Assembly: GCA_036269915.1 (NCBI GenBank)
Contig: DATBDM010000084.1
Coordinates: forward strand, 1 to 10,087
DNA length: 10,087 nt
Reading direction: 5' to 3'
Source of the DNA: DATBDM01 sp036269915
GTDB lineage: Bacteria; Actinomycetota; Thermoleophilia; Solirubrobacterales; Solirubrobacteraceae
Shown here in pieces: positions 1-5,993 of this stretch (positions within the stretch are counted from its first letter, which is position 1; each line of letters begins with the position of its first letter). Under the pieces are notes generated by a model, which was not told where the DNA came from, searched no databases, and saw only the letters and a list, made by a program, of their open reading frames with translations. A program made the translations under genes and the position numbers.

Positions 1-16
1 GTGGGAGAGTCGGCAT

Positions 17-625
17 GTGACGGCTCGGCTGGGCTCACGTCGCGGCTCCCGGCTCGTGCTCGCCGCGGCGCTCGCGGCGACGGCCGTCGTCGCGACCGGC
101 GTCGCTTCGGTGCTGCTGTGGATCGCTGCGGCGCTCGTCGCCTGTGACAGCCTGCTGCCGCCGCCGGCGGGGACCTGGTCGGAGGCCGACGACCGCGTCC
201 GCGCGGTCGTGCGCGCCCGGCGCATCGCCGAGCAGCGGCGGCGCATGCGCGGCCTCGCGCCGGAGCGGCTCGCGCTGCTCGATGACCGCCACGGCTGGGC
301 GGCCGTCGCCGAGCACCGCGACCTCGGCATCCAGCCGGTCGAGGTGGCGTCGATCGTCGGCACCGTCGAGGCTGCGAAGGCCGACATCTTCGACGCCCGC
401 TTCCGTCCGCACGGCTCCGACGCCGAGCACTGGAAGCGCCTCTGGCTCGCCGTCGCCCACGGCGCTTCCCTCCCGCCGATCTCGGTCTACCGCGTCGGCG
501 ACGTGCATTACGTCCGCGACGGCGACCACCGCGTCTCCGTCGCCCGCGACCACGGCCATACGACGATCGACGCGGAGGTCACCGAGCTCCGCCGCCGGCC
601 CGAGCGGGGTCTGGCCCCTTCATGA
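17..625 (+). CDS. ParB/Srx-fold (ParB-like nuclease domain) protein with hydrophobic N-terminus
   Basis: A 202-residue protein. The C-terminal half (about 85-190) resembles the small ParB-domain proteins often labelled chromosome partitioning protein in actinobacteria: LDDRHGW near 88-94, GTVEAAKADIFDARF at 115-129, then LPPISVYRVGDVHYVRDGDHR at 152-172, where DGDHRVSVAR is the ParB box. Such folds bind DNA or, in some families, nucleotides; the role here is unknown, and there is no ParB DNA-binding helix-turn-helix. Residues 13-43 are strongly hydrophobic, which could anchor the protein in the membrane. The GTG start at 17 follows GGAGAG (4-9) and overlaps a TGA at 18-20 that could end an upstream gene, giving a GTGA coupling overlap. 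A later GTG at 56 is possible. The final residues (GLAPS) and the stop lie in the palindrome starting at 606, so the native C-terminus may have been changed by it. Confidence 0.72.
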   Translation: MTARLGSRRGSRLVLAAALAATAVVATGVASVLLWIAAALVACDSLLPPPAGTWSEADDRVRAVVRARRIAEQRRRMRGLAPERLALLDDRHGWAAVAEHRDLGIQPVEVASIVGTVEAAKADIFDARFRPHGSDAEHWKRLWLAVAHGASLPPISVYRVGDVHYVRDGDHRVSVARDHGHTTIDAEVTELRRRPERGLAPS

Positions 626-639
626 AGGGGCCAGACCCC
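606..639. repeat. Perfect 34-bp palindrome (REP-like unit 1)
   Basis: Two 16-base arms (606-621 and 624-639) are exact reverse complements around a self-complementary AT. Each arm carries GGGTCTGGCCCC or its complement. The left arm forms the last codons and stop of the ParB-like gene. In RNA it would form a very stable hairpin followed by TTCAT, so it may act as a terminator, though there is no proper T-run. The core resembles the GGGTCTGACCCC palindromes in the next unit, which suggests a repeated element rather than a one-off terminator. Confidence 0.9.
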
Positions 640-644
640 TTCAT

Positions 645-657
645 CTGTTCTCAACAG
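645..657. repeat. Small inverted repeat linking the two large palindromes
   Basis: CTGTT (645-649) and AACAG (653-657) are exact reverse complements around a 3-base CTC loop. This short stem sits between the two long palindromes, so the region could fold as three consecutive hairpins. The last G is shared with the next palindrome, so the middle and right stems would compete for that base. Confidence 0.6.
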
Positions 658-692
658 GGTCTGACCCCCTTTAGCTAAAGAGGGTCAGACCC
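657..692. repeat. Imperfect 36-bp palindrome (REP-like unit 2)
   Basis: Arms 657-674 and 675-692 are reverse complements with one mismatch in 18 positions (668 against 681), centred on TTAGCTAA. Each arm contains GGGTCTGACCC or GGGTCAGACCC, closely related to unit 1 at 606-639. Both arms are followed on their 3' side by a CCCTTTAG-type end, as unit 1 is by CCCTTCAT, so the pair looks like two copies of one family in a compound element. No transposase lies in the window. Read-through transcripts from the ParB-like gene would be blocked here. Confidence 0.85.
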
Positions 693-732
693 CCTTTAGG
701 TTCGGGTGGGTCGTCGGGCGGGCGCCGGGAGG

Positions 733-738
733 TAGCCT
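733..738 (+). promoter_or_regulatory. Probable -10 box of a leaderless promoter for the uronate dehydrogenase-like gene
   Basis: TAGCCT lies 8 bases before the ATG at 747, the spacing expected if transcription begins at or next to the start codon. The 10-base string GTAGCCTGCG (732-741) recurs exactly before the helicase gene. No convincing -35 box is visible. GGGAGG at 727-732 is too far (14 bases) from the ATG to be a good ribosome site and would be upstream of the transcript. Confidence 0.5.
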
Positions 739-746
739 GCGACGCC

Positions 747-1502
747 ATGGCACTGGGGAGCGTCCTGCTGACCGGCGCGGCCGGCGGCATCGGCTCGCAC
801 CTGCGCGCGCCGCTGCGCGAGCGGGCGACGGAGCTGCGGATCACCGACGTCGCTCCACTCGAGGCGGAGGCGGACAACGAGCGCGTGATCGTCGCCGACC
901 TCACCGACGAGGCGGCGATCCTCGCCGCCGCCGACGGCGCCGACGCGATCGTCCACCTCGGCGGGATCCCGTCCAACCGCGAGTTCGGCGAGATCCTCGG
1001 CCCGAACATCGTCGGCACCCGCAACGTCCTCGAGGCCGCCCGCCGCGGCGGCGCGCGGCGGGTCGTCTACGCCTCCTCGAACCACGTCACCGGCATGTAC
1101 GCGTCCGGCCATCCGCTCGACGGCACCGACCCCGTCCGCCCCGACTCCAACTACGGCGTCTCGAAGGCGTTCGGCGAGGCGCTCGCCCGCATGTACGTCG
1201 ACAAGTTCGGGCTCGAGGTCGTGTGCCTGCGGATCGGCTCCTTCCGGCCGCGCCCGCGCGTGGCGCGCGAGCTGTCGACCTGGCTGAGCCCCGCCGACAT
1301 GACCCGGCTGACGCTCGCCGCACTCACCGCGCCCGACGTCGGCTTCGAGGTCGTCTACGGCGTCAGCGCCAACCGCCGCTCGTGGTGGTCGCCGGAGCCC
1401 GGGCTGCGCATCGGCTACGAGCCGCGGGACGACGCGGAGGCGTACGCGGCGGAGCTCGAGGGCGACCCCGGCCCGCTCCAGGGCGGCGAGTTCGCCGCAT
1501 GA
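747..1502 (+). CDS. Uronate dehydrogenase-like NAD-dependent SDR
   Basis: A 251-residue extended short-chain dehydrogenase. Uronate dehydrogenase (EC 1.1.1.203) oxidises D-glucuronate or D-galacturonate to the aldarolactone with NAD in the cytoplasm. The NAD-binding glycine motif TGAAGGIG is at 9-16, followed by DVAP for adenine ribose binding, VADLTD at 49-54, and HLGGIPSN at 70-77. The catalytic set is SSNH at 110-113 and YGVSK at 136-140 (Tyr136, Lys140). RELSTWLS at 174-181 and GVSANRRSWW at 205-214 are hallmarks of the Udh group rather than of general sugar-nucleotide epimerases. As I remember the Agrobacterium enzyme, its Tyr136, Lys140, Ser165 and Arg174 align at the same numbers here; the usual Ser near 75 appears as Pro75-Ser76. 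The length is slightly below the usual 265. Its TGA overlaps the glycosyltransferase ATG (ATGA), so the two are translationally coupled. The substrate is inferred. Confidence 0.8.
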   Translation: MALGSVLLTGAAGGIGSHLRAPLRERATELRITDVAPLEAEADNERVIVADLTDEAAILAAADGADAIVHLGGIPSNREFGEILGPNIVGTRNVLEAARRGGARRVVYASSNHVTGMYASGHPLDGTDPVRPDSNYGVSKAFGEALARMYVDKFGLEVVCLRIGSFRPRPRVARELSTWLSPADMTRLTLAALTAPDVGFEVVYGVSANRRSWWSPEPGLRIGYEPRDDAEAYAAELEGDPGPLQGGEFAA

Positions 1503-2734
1503 GCCTGCGCGTCCTCGTCCTCTCCGGGGAGTACCCGCCGGTCGTCGAGGGCGGCCTCGCCCGGCACGTCCGCAAGCTGTCCGAGCAGCTCGTCGAGGAC
1601 GGCGTCGAGGTCCACGTCGTCACGCGCGGCGGCGGCCGGCTCGACGCCGAGGAGGTCCGCCACGGCGTGATCGTCCATCGCGTGCGCGAGCCGGAGTTCC
1701 CCAAGCACGACCTCGACGCCTTCATCGCCTGGGTCGACCGCATGAACGAGGACATGCGCGCGACCGGCGACGAGCTGTGCGAGCGCGTCGACTTCGACCT
1801 CGTCCACTCACACGACTGGCTCGTCGCCGACGCCGCTCGCGCGCTCGCGCGCTCCCGCGCGCTCCCGTGGCTCGTGACCGTCCACGCCACCGAGCACGGC
1901 CGCCACCAGGGCTGGGTCGACAAGCACCCGCAGGCGCACATCCACGCCGTCGAGCGCCGGATGGTCCGCGCCGCGGACCGCGTGATCACCTGCTCGTACT
2001 TCATGCGCGGCCACGTCACCGACGTCTTCGGCATCTCCCCGCGCCGCGTGACCGTCATCCCGAACGGCATCGACCCGTCCGACCTGCAGCCCGTCGACGA
2101 TCTCGCCCGCCTGCGCGCCCGCTTCGCCGAGCCCGAGGAGAAGCTCGTGCTGATGGTCGGCCGGCTCGTCTACGAGAAGGGCTTCCACCTCGCACTCGAC
2201 GCGATGCCGCGGCTGATCGAGCGCCTCGGGGGCGTGCGCTTCCTCGTCGCCGGGTCGGGCACGGCAGACGACGAGCTCAAGGCGCAGGCGGAGCGGCTCG
2301 GCCTGACCCGCCACGGCACCTTCCTCGGCTGGACCGGCGACGACATCCTGCACTCGCTCTACCGAATTGCCGACCTGTGTGTCGTCCCGTCTCTCTACGA
2401 GCCGTTCGGGCTCGTCGCGCTCGAGGCGATGGCGTCGGGTTGCCCCACGATCGTCGCCGACACCGGCGGCCTGCGCGAGGTCGTGCCGGGCGGGCGCAAG
2501 GTCGGGCTGCGCTTCCGCGCCAGCGACTCCCACGCGCTCGCGCGCATGGCGGAGGAGCTGCTCGCCGACGACGCGCTGCGCGACCGGCTCGTCGCTGAGG
2601 CCTCCGAGCACGTCCTGCGCTTCGACTGGGCCGACGTCGCGCGCCAGACGGCCGAGGTCTACGCCGACGTGACCCGCGCGGGGACACCGGCGACCACCGC
2701 ACCCGGCGGCACCGCCTCGCGAACCAGCGCGTAG
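1499..2734 (+). CDS. GT4-family glycosyltransferase, glycogen-synthase-like
   Basis: A 411-residue GT-B fold retaining glycosyltransferase. The N-terminal acceptor domain has SGEYPPVVEGGLARHV at 9-24, HSHDWLVADAARAL at 103-116 and VTVHATEHGRHQGW at 126-139. The link to the donor domain is VIPNGID at 186-192. The nucleotide-sugar domain has VGRLVYEKGF at 220-229 and the EX7E pair Glu301/Glu309 in EPFGLVALE. The HATEHGR and ERRMVRAADRVITCS pattern is typical of GT4 proteins annotated as glycogen or alpha-glucan synthases; donor and acceptor cannot be fixed from sequence. It starts in the ATGA overlap with the preceding dehydrogenase. Earlier in-frame codons (from 1223) lie inside that gene and are rejected. 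The last 25 residues, rich in Thr, Ala and Gly, look non-conserved and are encoded opposite the 3' end of the acyltransferase gene. No intrinsic terminator follows. Confidence 0.85.
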   Translation: MSLRVLVLSGEYPPVVEGGLARHVRKLSEQLVEDGVEVHVVTRGGGRLDAEEVRHGVIVHRVREPEFPKHDLDAFIAWVDRMNEDMRATGDELCERVDFDLVHSHDWLVADAARALARSRALPWLVTVHATEHGRHQGWVDKHPQAHIHAVERRMVRAADRVITCSYFMRGHVTDVFGISPRRVTVIPNGIDPSDLQPVDDLARLRARFAEPEEKLVLMVGRLVYEKGFHLALDAMPRLIERLGGVRFLVAGSGTADDELKAQAERLGLTRHGTFLGWTGDDILHSLYRIADLCVVPSLYEPFGLVALEAMASGCPTIVADTGGLREVVPGGRKVGLRFRASDSHALARMAEELLADDALRDRLVAEASEHVLRFDWADVARQTAEVYADVTRAGTPATTAPGGTASRTSA

Positions 2735-3240
2735 GAGCCCACGAGCGCCCCCTCACCCACCTGCGCGCCGGCCAGCAGCGTCGCGTGCGCGGCGACGCGC
2801 GCGCCCGCACCGACGCGTACGGCCGCCGCCCGCACCGGCTGCTCGCGCGCCGGTCGCTCGACGTCGTCGTAGCCGGGGTCGGCGTCGGAGAGCAGGCACC
2901 AGTCGCCGATCAGCGCGTCCTCGCCGATCTCGACGCGCTCGACCGCCGCGACGGTCGCCCGCTCGCCGAGGCGGGCGCGCGCACCGATGTCGACCCGTCC
3001 GGCCGCCGCCTCGATGCGGCTGCCCGGCCCGAGCTCGCAGTCCGTGCCGAGCACCACCGACGCGCCGCGCGCGACCGACACGCGCGCGCCCGGAGCGAGC
3101 CATGCACCCGGCGCCGCGTCCAACCCACCACGCGCCCGGGCGCGCGCGACGCCCAGCCGCACGGCCGCCCGCAGCGACGCGAGCGGCGTGCGGCGCGCGG
3201 GCAGCACGGCATCGGCTCCGGCGGTGGGCGGCTGGGACAC
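2659..3240 (-). CDS. Hexapeptide-repeat acyltransferase-like protein lacking an obvious catalytic His
   Basis: A 193-residue left-handed beta-helix protein. Residues 1-45 form an Ala/Arg-rich leader, followed by hexapeptide repeats from about 49 (PGARVS, VVLGTDCELGPGSRI, VDIGARARLGERA, VEIGEDALIGDWCLLSD), a loop at 119-136 (DADPGYDDVERPAREQPV), and a second coil set (VRVGAGARVAAHATLLAGAQVGEGALVGS) ending in VPPGAVVAGVPARV. This matches the LacA/WbbJ-like O-acetyltransferase family, which moves an acetyl group from acetyl-CoA to a sugar. The loop usually holds the catalytic His; here it has none, and the only His is 152. The start is GTG with AAGGTGG five bases upstream; an in-frame GTG at 3249 is the alternative. 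It begins 29 bases after the DsbA-like gene, so co-transcription is likely. Its last 76 bases overlap the glycosyltransferase gene tail to tail. Confidence 0.75.
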   Translation of the reverse strand: MSQPPTAGADAVLPARRTPLASLRAAVRLGVARARARGGLDAAPGAWLAPGARVSVARGASVVLGTDCELGPGSRIEAAAGRVDIGARARLGERATVAAVERVEIGEDALIGDWCLLSDADPGYDDVERPAREQPVRAAAVRVGAGARVAAHATLLAGAQVGEGALVGSYALVREAVPPGAVVAGVPARVTSA

Positions 3241-3269
3241 GCCGCCCACCTTGCCAGAACCGGCCTGGA

Positions 3270-4187
3270 TCAGGCCGCGGCCGAGAGCGCCCGCGCGACG
3301 GGCAGCGGGGTGCGCCAGAGCGCGTCGTGGCCGAACGGCAGCCGCTCGGCCCGGCCGGCGCTCGCGGCGGCGATCAGCGCGTCCTCGGCGGCGTCGAGCT
3401 TCGGCGGCGTGTTCGAGGGCGCCATCACGGCGGCGACCTCGGCGGTCGTCAGCCCCTCCGGGAACGCCGCGAGCACCTCGTCCGCCTGCTCGGCGGTCGC
3501 CGGGGCGCGACGGGCGAGCGACGTGTCGAGGTTCGCGACGCAGACGTCGTAGGCCTCGGTCGACTGGAAGCCGCCCGCCTCGAGCGTGCGGCCGTCGTGC
3601 GCGGTGAAGACCAGGCTCGGGGCGGTGAAGCGGACCTCGCCCTCGGGCGTGGTCGCCTCCTTGCCCTGGAACTCGGTCGGGCCGCCACCGGCGGTCCGGG
3701 CCAGCCGGCGGTCGTCCTGGTAGGCGGCCTCGGTCGCGGGATCCTTGGCGGCGGCGACGAGCGCTGCGGCTTCGATGCCGGGCAGCCAGGCGAGCGCCTT
3801 GCGCTGATCGGCGGGATCCTCGAGGTCGAGCGTGGTGGTGAACTGCGCGAACTGCAGTGCGCGCAGGACCGCCCACTCGTGCTCGGGCGCCTGCAGCCGC
3901 GCGGCGACGACGACGCGGCACATCGCGCCGGTCGCGTGCACGTGGTCGCGCGGCTCGGTCGCGAACGGCATGCCGCGCGAGCGGAACGAGCGGTAGCCGG
4001 TGGCCATGCGCGCGCCGGTGTAGCCGCGCGACTCGTACTGCGCGCGCTCCTCGGTGAGCCCGATCATGACGTGGCGCCATTCGAGCTGGTCGCCGTAGCG
4101 CCAGCGCAGCACGGCGAGGTGCGGTGAAGCCGACCAGGCCCAAGGGCAGCCGGGGTCGGTGAAGTGCGTGATCTGCATCTGTGCCAT
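3270..4187 (-). CDS. DsbA-family thioredoxin-fold protein with probable C-terminal winged helix
   Basis: A 305-residue protein with no signal peptide, so cytoplasmic. Residues 5-215 match the DsbA/FrnE-like thioredoxin fold: ITHFTDPGCPWAWSA at 6-20, an inserted helical domain, and the cis-proline loop FTAPSLVF at 187-194 (Pro190). The active site is CPWA rather than CxxC, with Cys14 alone; Cys90 and Cys216 lie elsewhere. It therefore cannot do standard dithiol exchange through one motif, but could act as a monothiol or glutathione-type enzyme. From memory, CPWA/CPWAY forms are common among actinobacterial homologues. The C-terminal part, FPEGLTTAEVAAVMAP (242-257) through LDAAEDALIAAASAGRAER (264-282) to GHDALW (286-291), has the order of a winged helix: two helices, a helix, then a wing. 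The ATG at 4187 is used; Met4 (4178) is also possible, with GAAGTGGA nine bases upstream. It heads a two-gene unit. Confidence 0.75.
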   Translation of the reverse strand: MAQMQITHFTDPGCPWAWSASPHLAVLRWRYGDQLEWRHVMIGLTEERAQYESRGYTGARMATGYRSFRSRGMPFATEPRDHVHATGAMCRVVVAARLQAPEHEWAVLRALQFAQFTTTLDLEDPADQRKALAWLPGIEAAALVAAAKDPATEAAYQDDRRLARTAGGGPTEFQGKEATTPEGEVRFTAPSLVFTAHDGRTLEAGGFQSTEAYDVCVANLDTSLARRAPATAEQADEVLAAFPEGLTTAEVAAVMAPSNTPPKLDAAEDALIAAASAGRAERLPFGHDALWRTPLPVARALSAAA

Positions 4188-4196
4188 TCCACTTCG

Positions 4197-4202
4197 ATGA
4201 TT
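4197..4202 (-). promoter_or_regulatory. Possible -10 box for the DsbA-like gene
   Basis: On the minus strand AATCAT lies nine bases before the ATG at 4187. It keeps A at position 2 and T at position 6 of a -10 box, within a locally more AT-rich patch of the 98-base divergent gap. No good -35 box is visible. This is the weaker of the promoter calls. Confidence 0.25.
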
Positions 4203-4271
4203 GCACAAGCAAGGAACGACGAAACCTCGGTGTGTGCGGAGGCGGACCCGATTTCCGACCGCCGGGATTCG

Positions 4272-4277
4272 TAGCCT
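4272..4277 (+). promoter_or_regulatory. Probable -10 box of a leaderless promoter for the helicase gene
   Basis: TAGCCT is followed by exactly 8 bases and then an in-frame TTG at 4286. The string GTAGCCTGCG (4271-4280) is identical to that before the gene at 747, with the same distance to the start codon. This supports TTG 4286 as the helicase start over the earlier open frame beginning at 4181, which would run into the divergent DsbA-like gene. Confidence 0.5.
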
Positions 4278-4285
4278 GCGGCCTC

Positions 4286-5977
4286 TTGCCGTACGACAGA
4301 CCGCTCCCCGAGGGCCGGGCGGTGCGCTCCCGCACGCTCCCGTCCTGGCCCACGAACCGCCCCCTGCGCGCCTGGCAGCAGGCCGCAGCCGCCGAGGTGT
4401 TCGCCCACGAGGGCGCCGCCTTCCTGGCCTCCGCGACCCCCGCCGCGGGCAAGACGACGTTCGGGCTCCACGTCGCCCATCGGATGCTCTCCGAGCGCCG
4501 CGTGGCGCGCGTGTGCGTCGTCGCCCCGACCACGCACATCTGCCGCCAGTGGGCGGCCGACGCCGCCCGCTACGGGCTCGACCTCGAGCCCAACCGGCCC
4601 AACGCCGCCGGGCCGGAGCCGCGCGACCGCCACGGCGTCGCCGTGACCTACGCGACGCTCGCCGCCGGACCCGGCGTCCACCGCCGCCGCTGCGCCGAGT
4701 CGCCGACCCTGCTGATCGCCGACGAGCCCCACCACATGGGCGAGGAGGCCAGCTGGGGCCGCTCGACCCTGGACGCCTTCGCCTCGGCACGCTTCCGGCT
4801 GCTGCTCTCGGGCACCCCGTTCCGCTCGGACAACACCCCGATCCCGTGGGTGAGCTACGACGGCGACGGCATCTCCGCGGCCGACTACGCCTACGGCTAC
4901 ACGGACGCGCTGCTCGACGGCGTCTGCCGCCCCGTGACCTTCCACACCTACGGCGGCGACATGGAGTGGGTGAGCGAGGGCAAGCGCCGCAAGGCCGACT
5001 TCGAGGTCGTCCTGCCGCCGGCCGAGGCCGCGCGCCGGCTGCGCACCGCGCTCGACCCGGACGGCGACTGGATCAGCCACGTGCTGCGCGACGCGCACGC
5101 CCAGCTCGTCGACCTGCGCGCCGGGGATCACCCCGACGCCGGCGGCCTCGTGATCGCGGCCGACAAGGAGCACGCCGAGCGCCTCGCGGACCAACTCGCC
5201 CGCGTGACCGGCGACCGCCCAGATGTGGTGACCTCCGACGCAGCCGACGCCTCGCAGCGGATCGCCCGCTTCTCCACCGGCTCGAGCGCCTGGCTCGTGT
5301 CGGTGCTGATGGTCTCCGAGGGCGTCGACATCCCGCGATTGCGGGTCGGCGTCTACGCGACCGCTGCGCGGACCGAGCTGTTCTTCCGCCAGGTCATCGG
5401 CCGCTTCATCCGCCGTACGACCACGCCGCGCCAGCAGATGTCGCACGTGTTCCTGCCCTCGGACCCGACGCTCAAGCGGCTCGCGGTCGAGATCGAGGAG
5501 GAGCGCAACCACGCGCTCGTGCTGGGGGTGGGTGGGGACGATGTCATGCCGCTGGCCGAGCGCGCCGAGCGGGGAGAGCCGACCGAGGCCTTCCAGGCGC
5601 TGTGGTCGAGCGCCCGGCGCGACGACGAGGTCCTGCAGACCACCCAGCCCGGCGAGGCGCTGCAGCTGTTCGCCGAGCCGGGGCCGGCCCCGTCGCCCGC
5701 GCTCGCCGCGTTCGGCGGCGTCACGACCACGACCACGACGACGACCGCAGCCGCGCCAGCGCCCCGCGAGAGCGCGTTCGAGAAGCGCGAGCGCCTGCGC
5801 GAGAAGCGCCGCGGGCTCGTCTCCTCGCTGGCGCGGCTGACGCGCGAGGAGCACCGCACGATCAACGCGCGCATCAACCGCGACACGAACGCGCCGTCGG
5901 TGGCCAAGGCGACGGTCGAGCAGCTCGAGAAGGCGAACGCGCTGCTCGAGCGCGAGCTGGCGCGCCGCGGCGGGTAG
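4286..5977 (+). CDS. Superfamily 2 DEAD/DEAH-box-like helicase
   Basis: 563 residues from TTG 4286. Motifs in order: LRAWQ (27-31), Walker A ATPAAGKT (50-57), Walker B/motif II as DEPHH (146-150) instead of DEAH, motif III SGTP (175-178), SEGVDIP (344-350) and motif VI QVIGRFIR (369-376). This is a complete ATPase core of the UvrB/type III restriction helicase style, expected to translocate on or unwind nucleic acid. No nuclease motif is seen. Eight consecutive Thr (480-487) form a linker to a charged helical tail (494-563) with EKRERLREKRRG, TREEHRTINARIN and ATVEQLEKANALLERE, a module I recall from other actinobacterial helicases and phage proteins, perhaps for binding nucleic acid or a partner. 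An alternative start is GTG 4322 with GAGGG seven bases upstream. It stands alone, with no restriction or methylation genes beside it, so a defence role is not supported. Confidence 0.82.
   Translation: MPYDRPLPEGRAVRSRTLPSWPTNRPLRAWQQAAAAEVFAHEGAAFLASATPAAGKTTFGLHVAHRMLSERRVARVCVVAPTTHICRQWAADAARYGLDLEPNRPNAAGPEPRDRHGVAVTYATLAAGPGVHRRRCAESPTLLIADEPHHMGEEASWGRSTLDAFASARFRLLLSGTPFRSDNTPIPWVSYDGDGISAADYAYGYTDALLDGVCRPVTFHTYGGDMEWVSEGKRRKADFEVVLPPAEAARRLRTALDPDGDWISHVLRDAHAQLVDLRAGDHPDAGGLVIAADKEHAERLADQLARVTGDRPDVVTSDAADASQRIARFSTGSSAWLVSVLMVSEGVDIPRLRVGVYATAARTELFFRQVIGRFIRRTTTPRQQMSHVFLPSDPTLKRLAVEIEEERNHALVLGVGGDDVMPLAERAERGEPTEAFQALWSSARRDDEVLQTTQPGEALQLFAEPGPAPSPALAAFGGVTTTTTTTTAAAPAPRESAFEKRERLREKRRGLVSSLARLTREEHRTINARINRDTNAPSVAKATVEQLEKANALLERELARRGG
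5723..5746 (+). repeat. ACG/ACC trinucleotide run encoding eight threonines
   Basis: Eight consecutive Thr codons (ACG ACC ACG ACC ACG ACG ACG ACC) lie in frame in the helicase gene at the junction between the ATPase core and the C-terminal tail. A change in unit number would keep the frame and only alter linker length. Confidence 0.8.
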
Positions 5978-5993
5978 CCGGCGCGGGCGAAGC

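Noticed and set aside
606..692. CRISPR array
   Set aside because: There are only two related palindromes, with no regular spacers, and no cas genes in the window.
727..732. GGGAGG as the ribosome site for the gene at 747
   Set aside because: The spacing of 14 bases is too long, and it overlaps the upstream side of the better-supported -10 box.
4181..4285. Helicase start at the ATG 4181
   Set aside because: It would overlap the divergent DsbA-like gene start and add 35 residues without family resemblance; the TAGCCT box at 4272 would then lie inside the gene.
4064..5854. 596-codon open frame on the minus strand
   Set aside because: It is antisense to the helicase and overlaps the DsbA-like gene start; the composition is typical of a shadow frame.
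4286..5977. Restriction or anti-phage defence island around the helicase
   Set aside because: The neighbours are a DsbA-like gene and a GAF-GGDEF gene; no nuclease, methyltransferase or other defence component is present.
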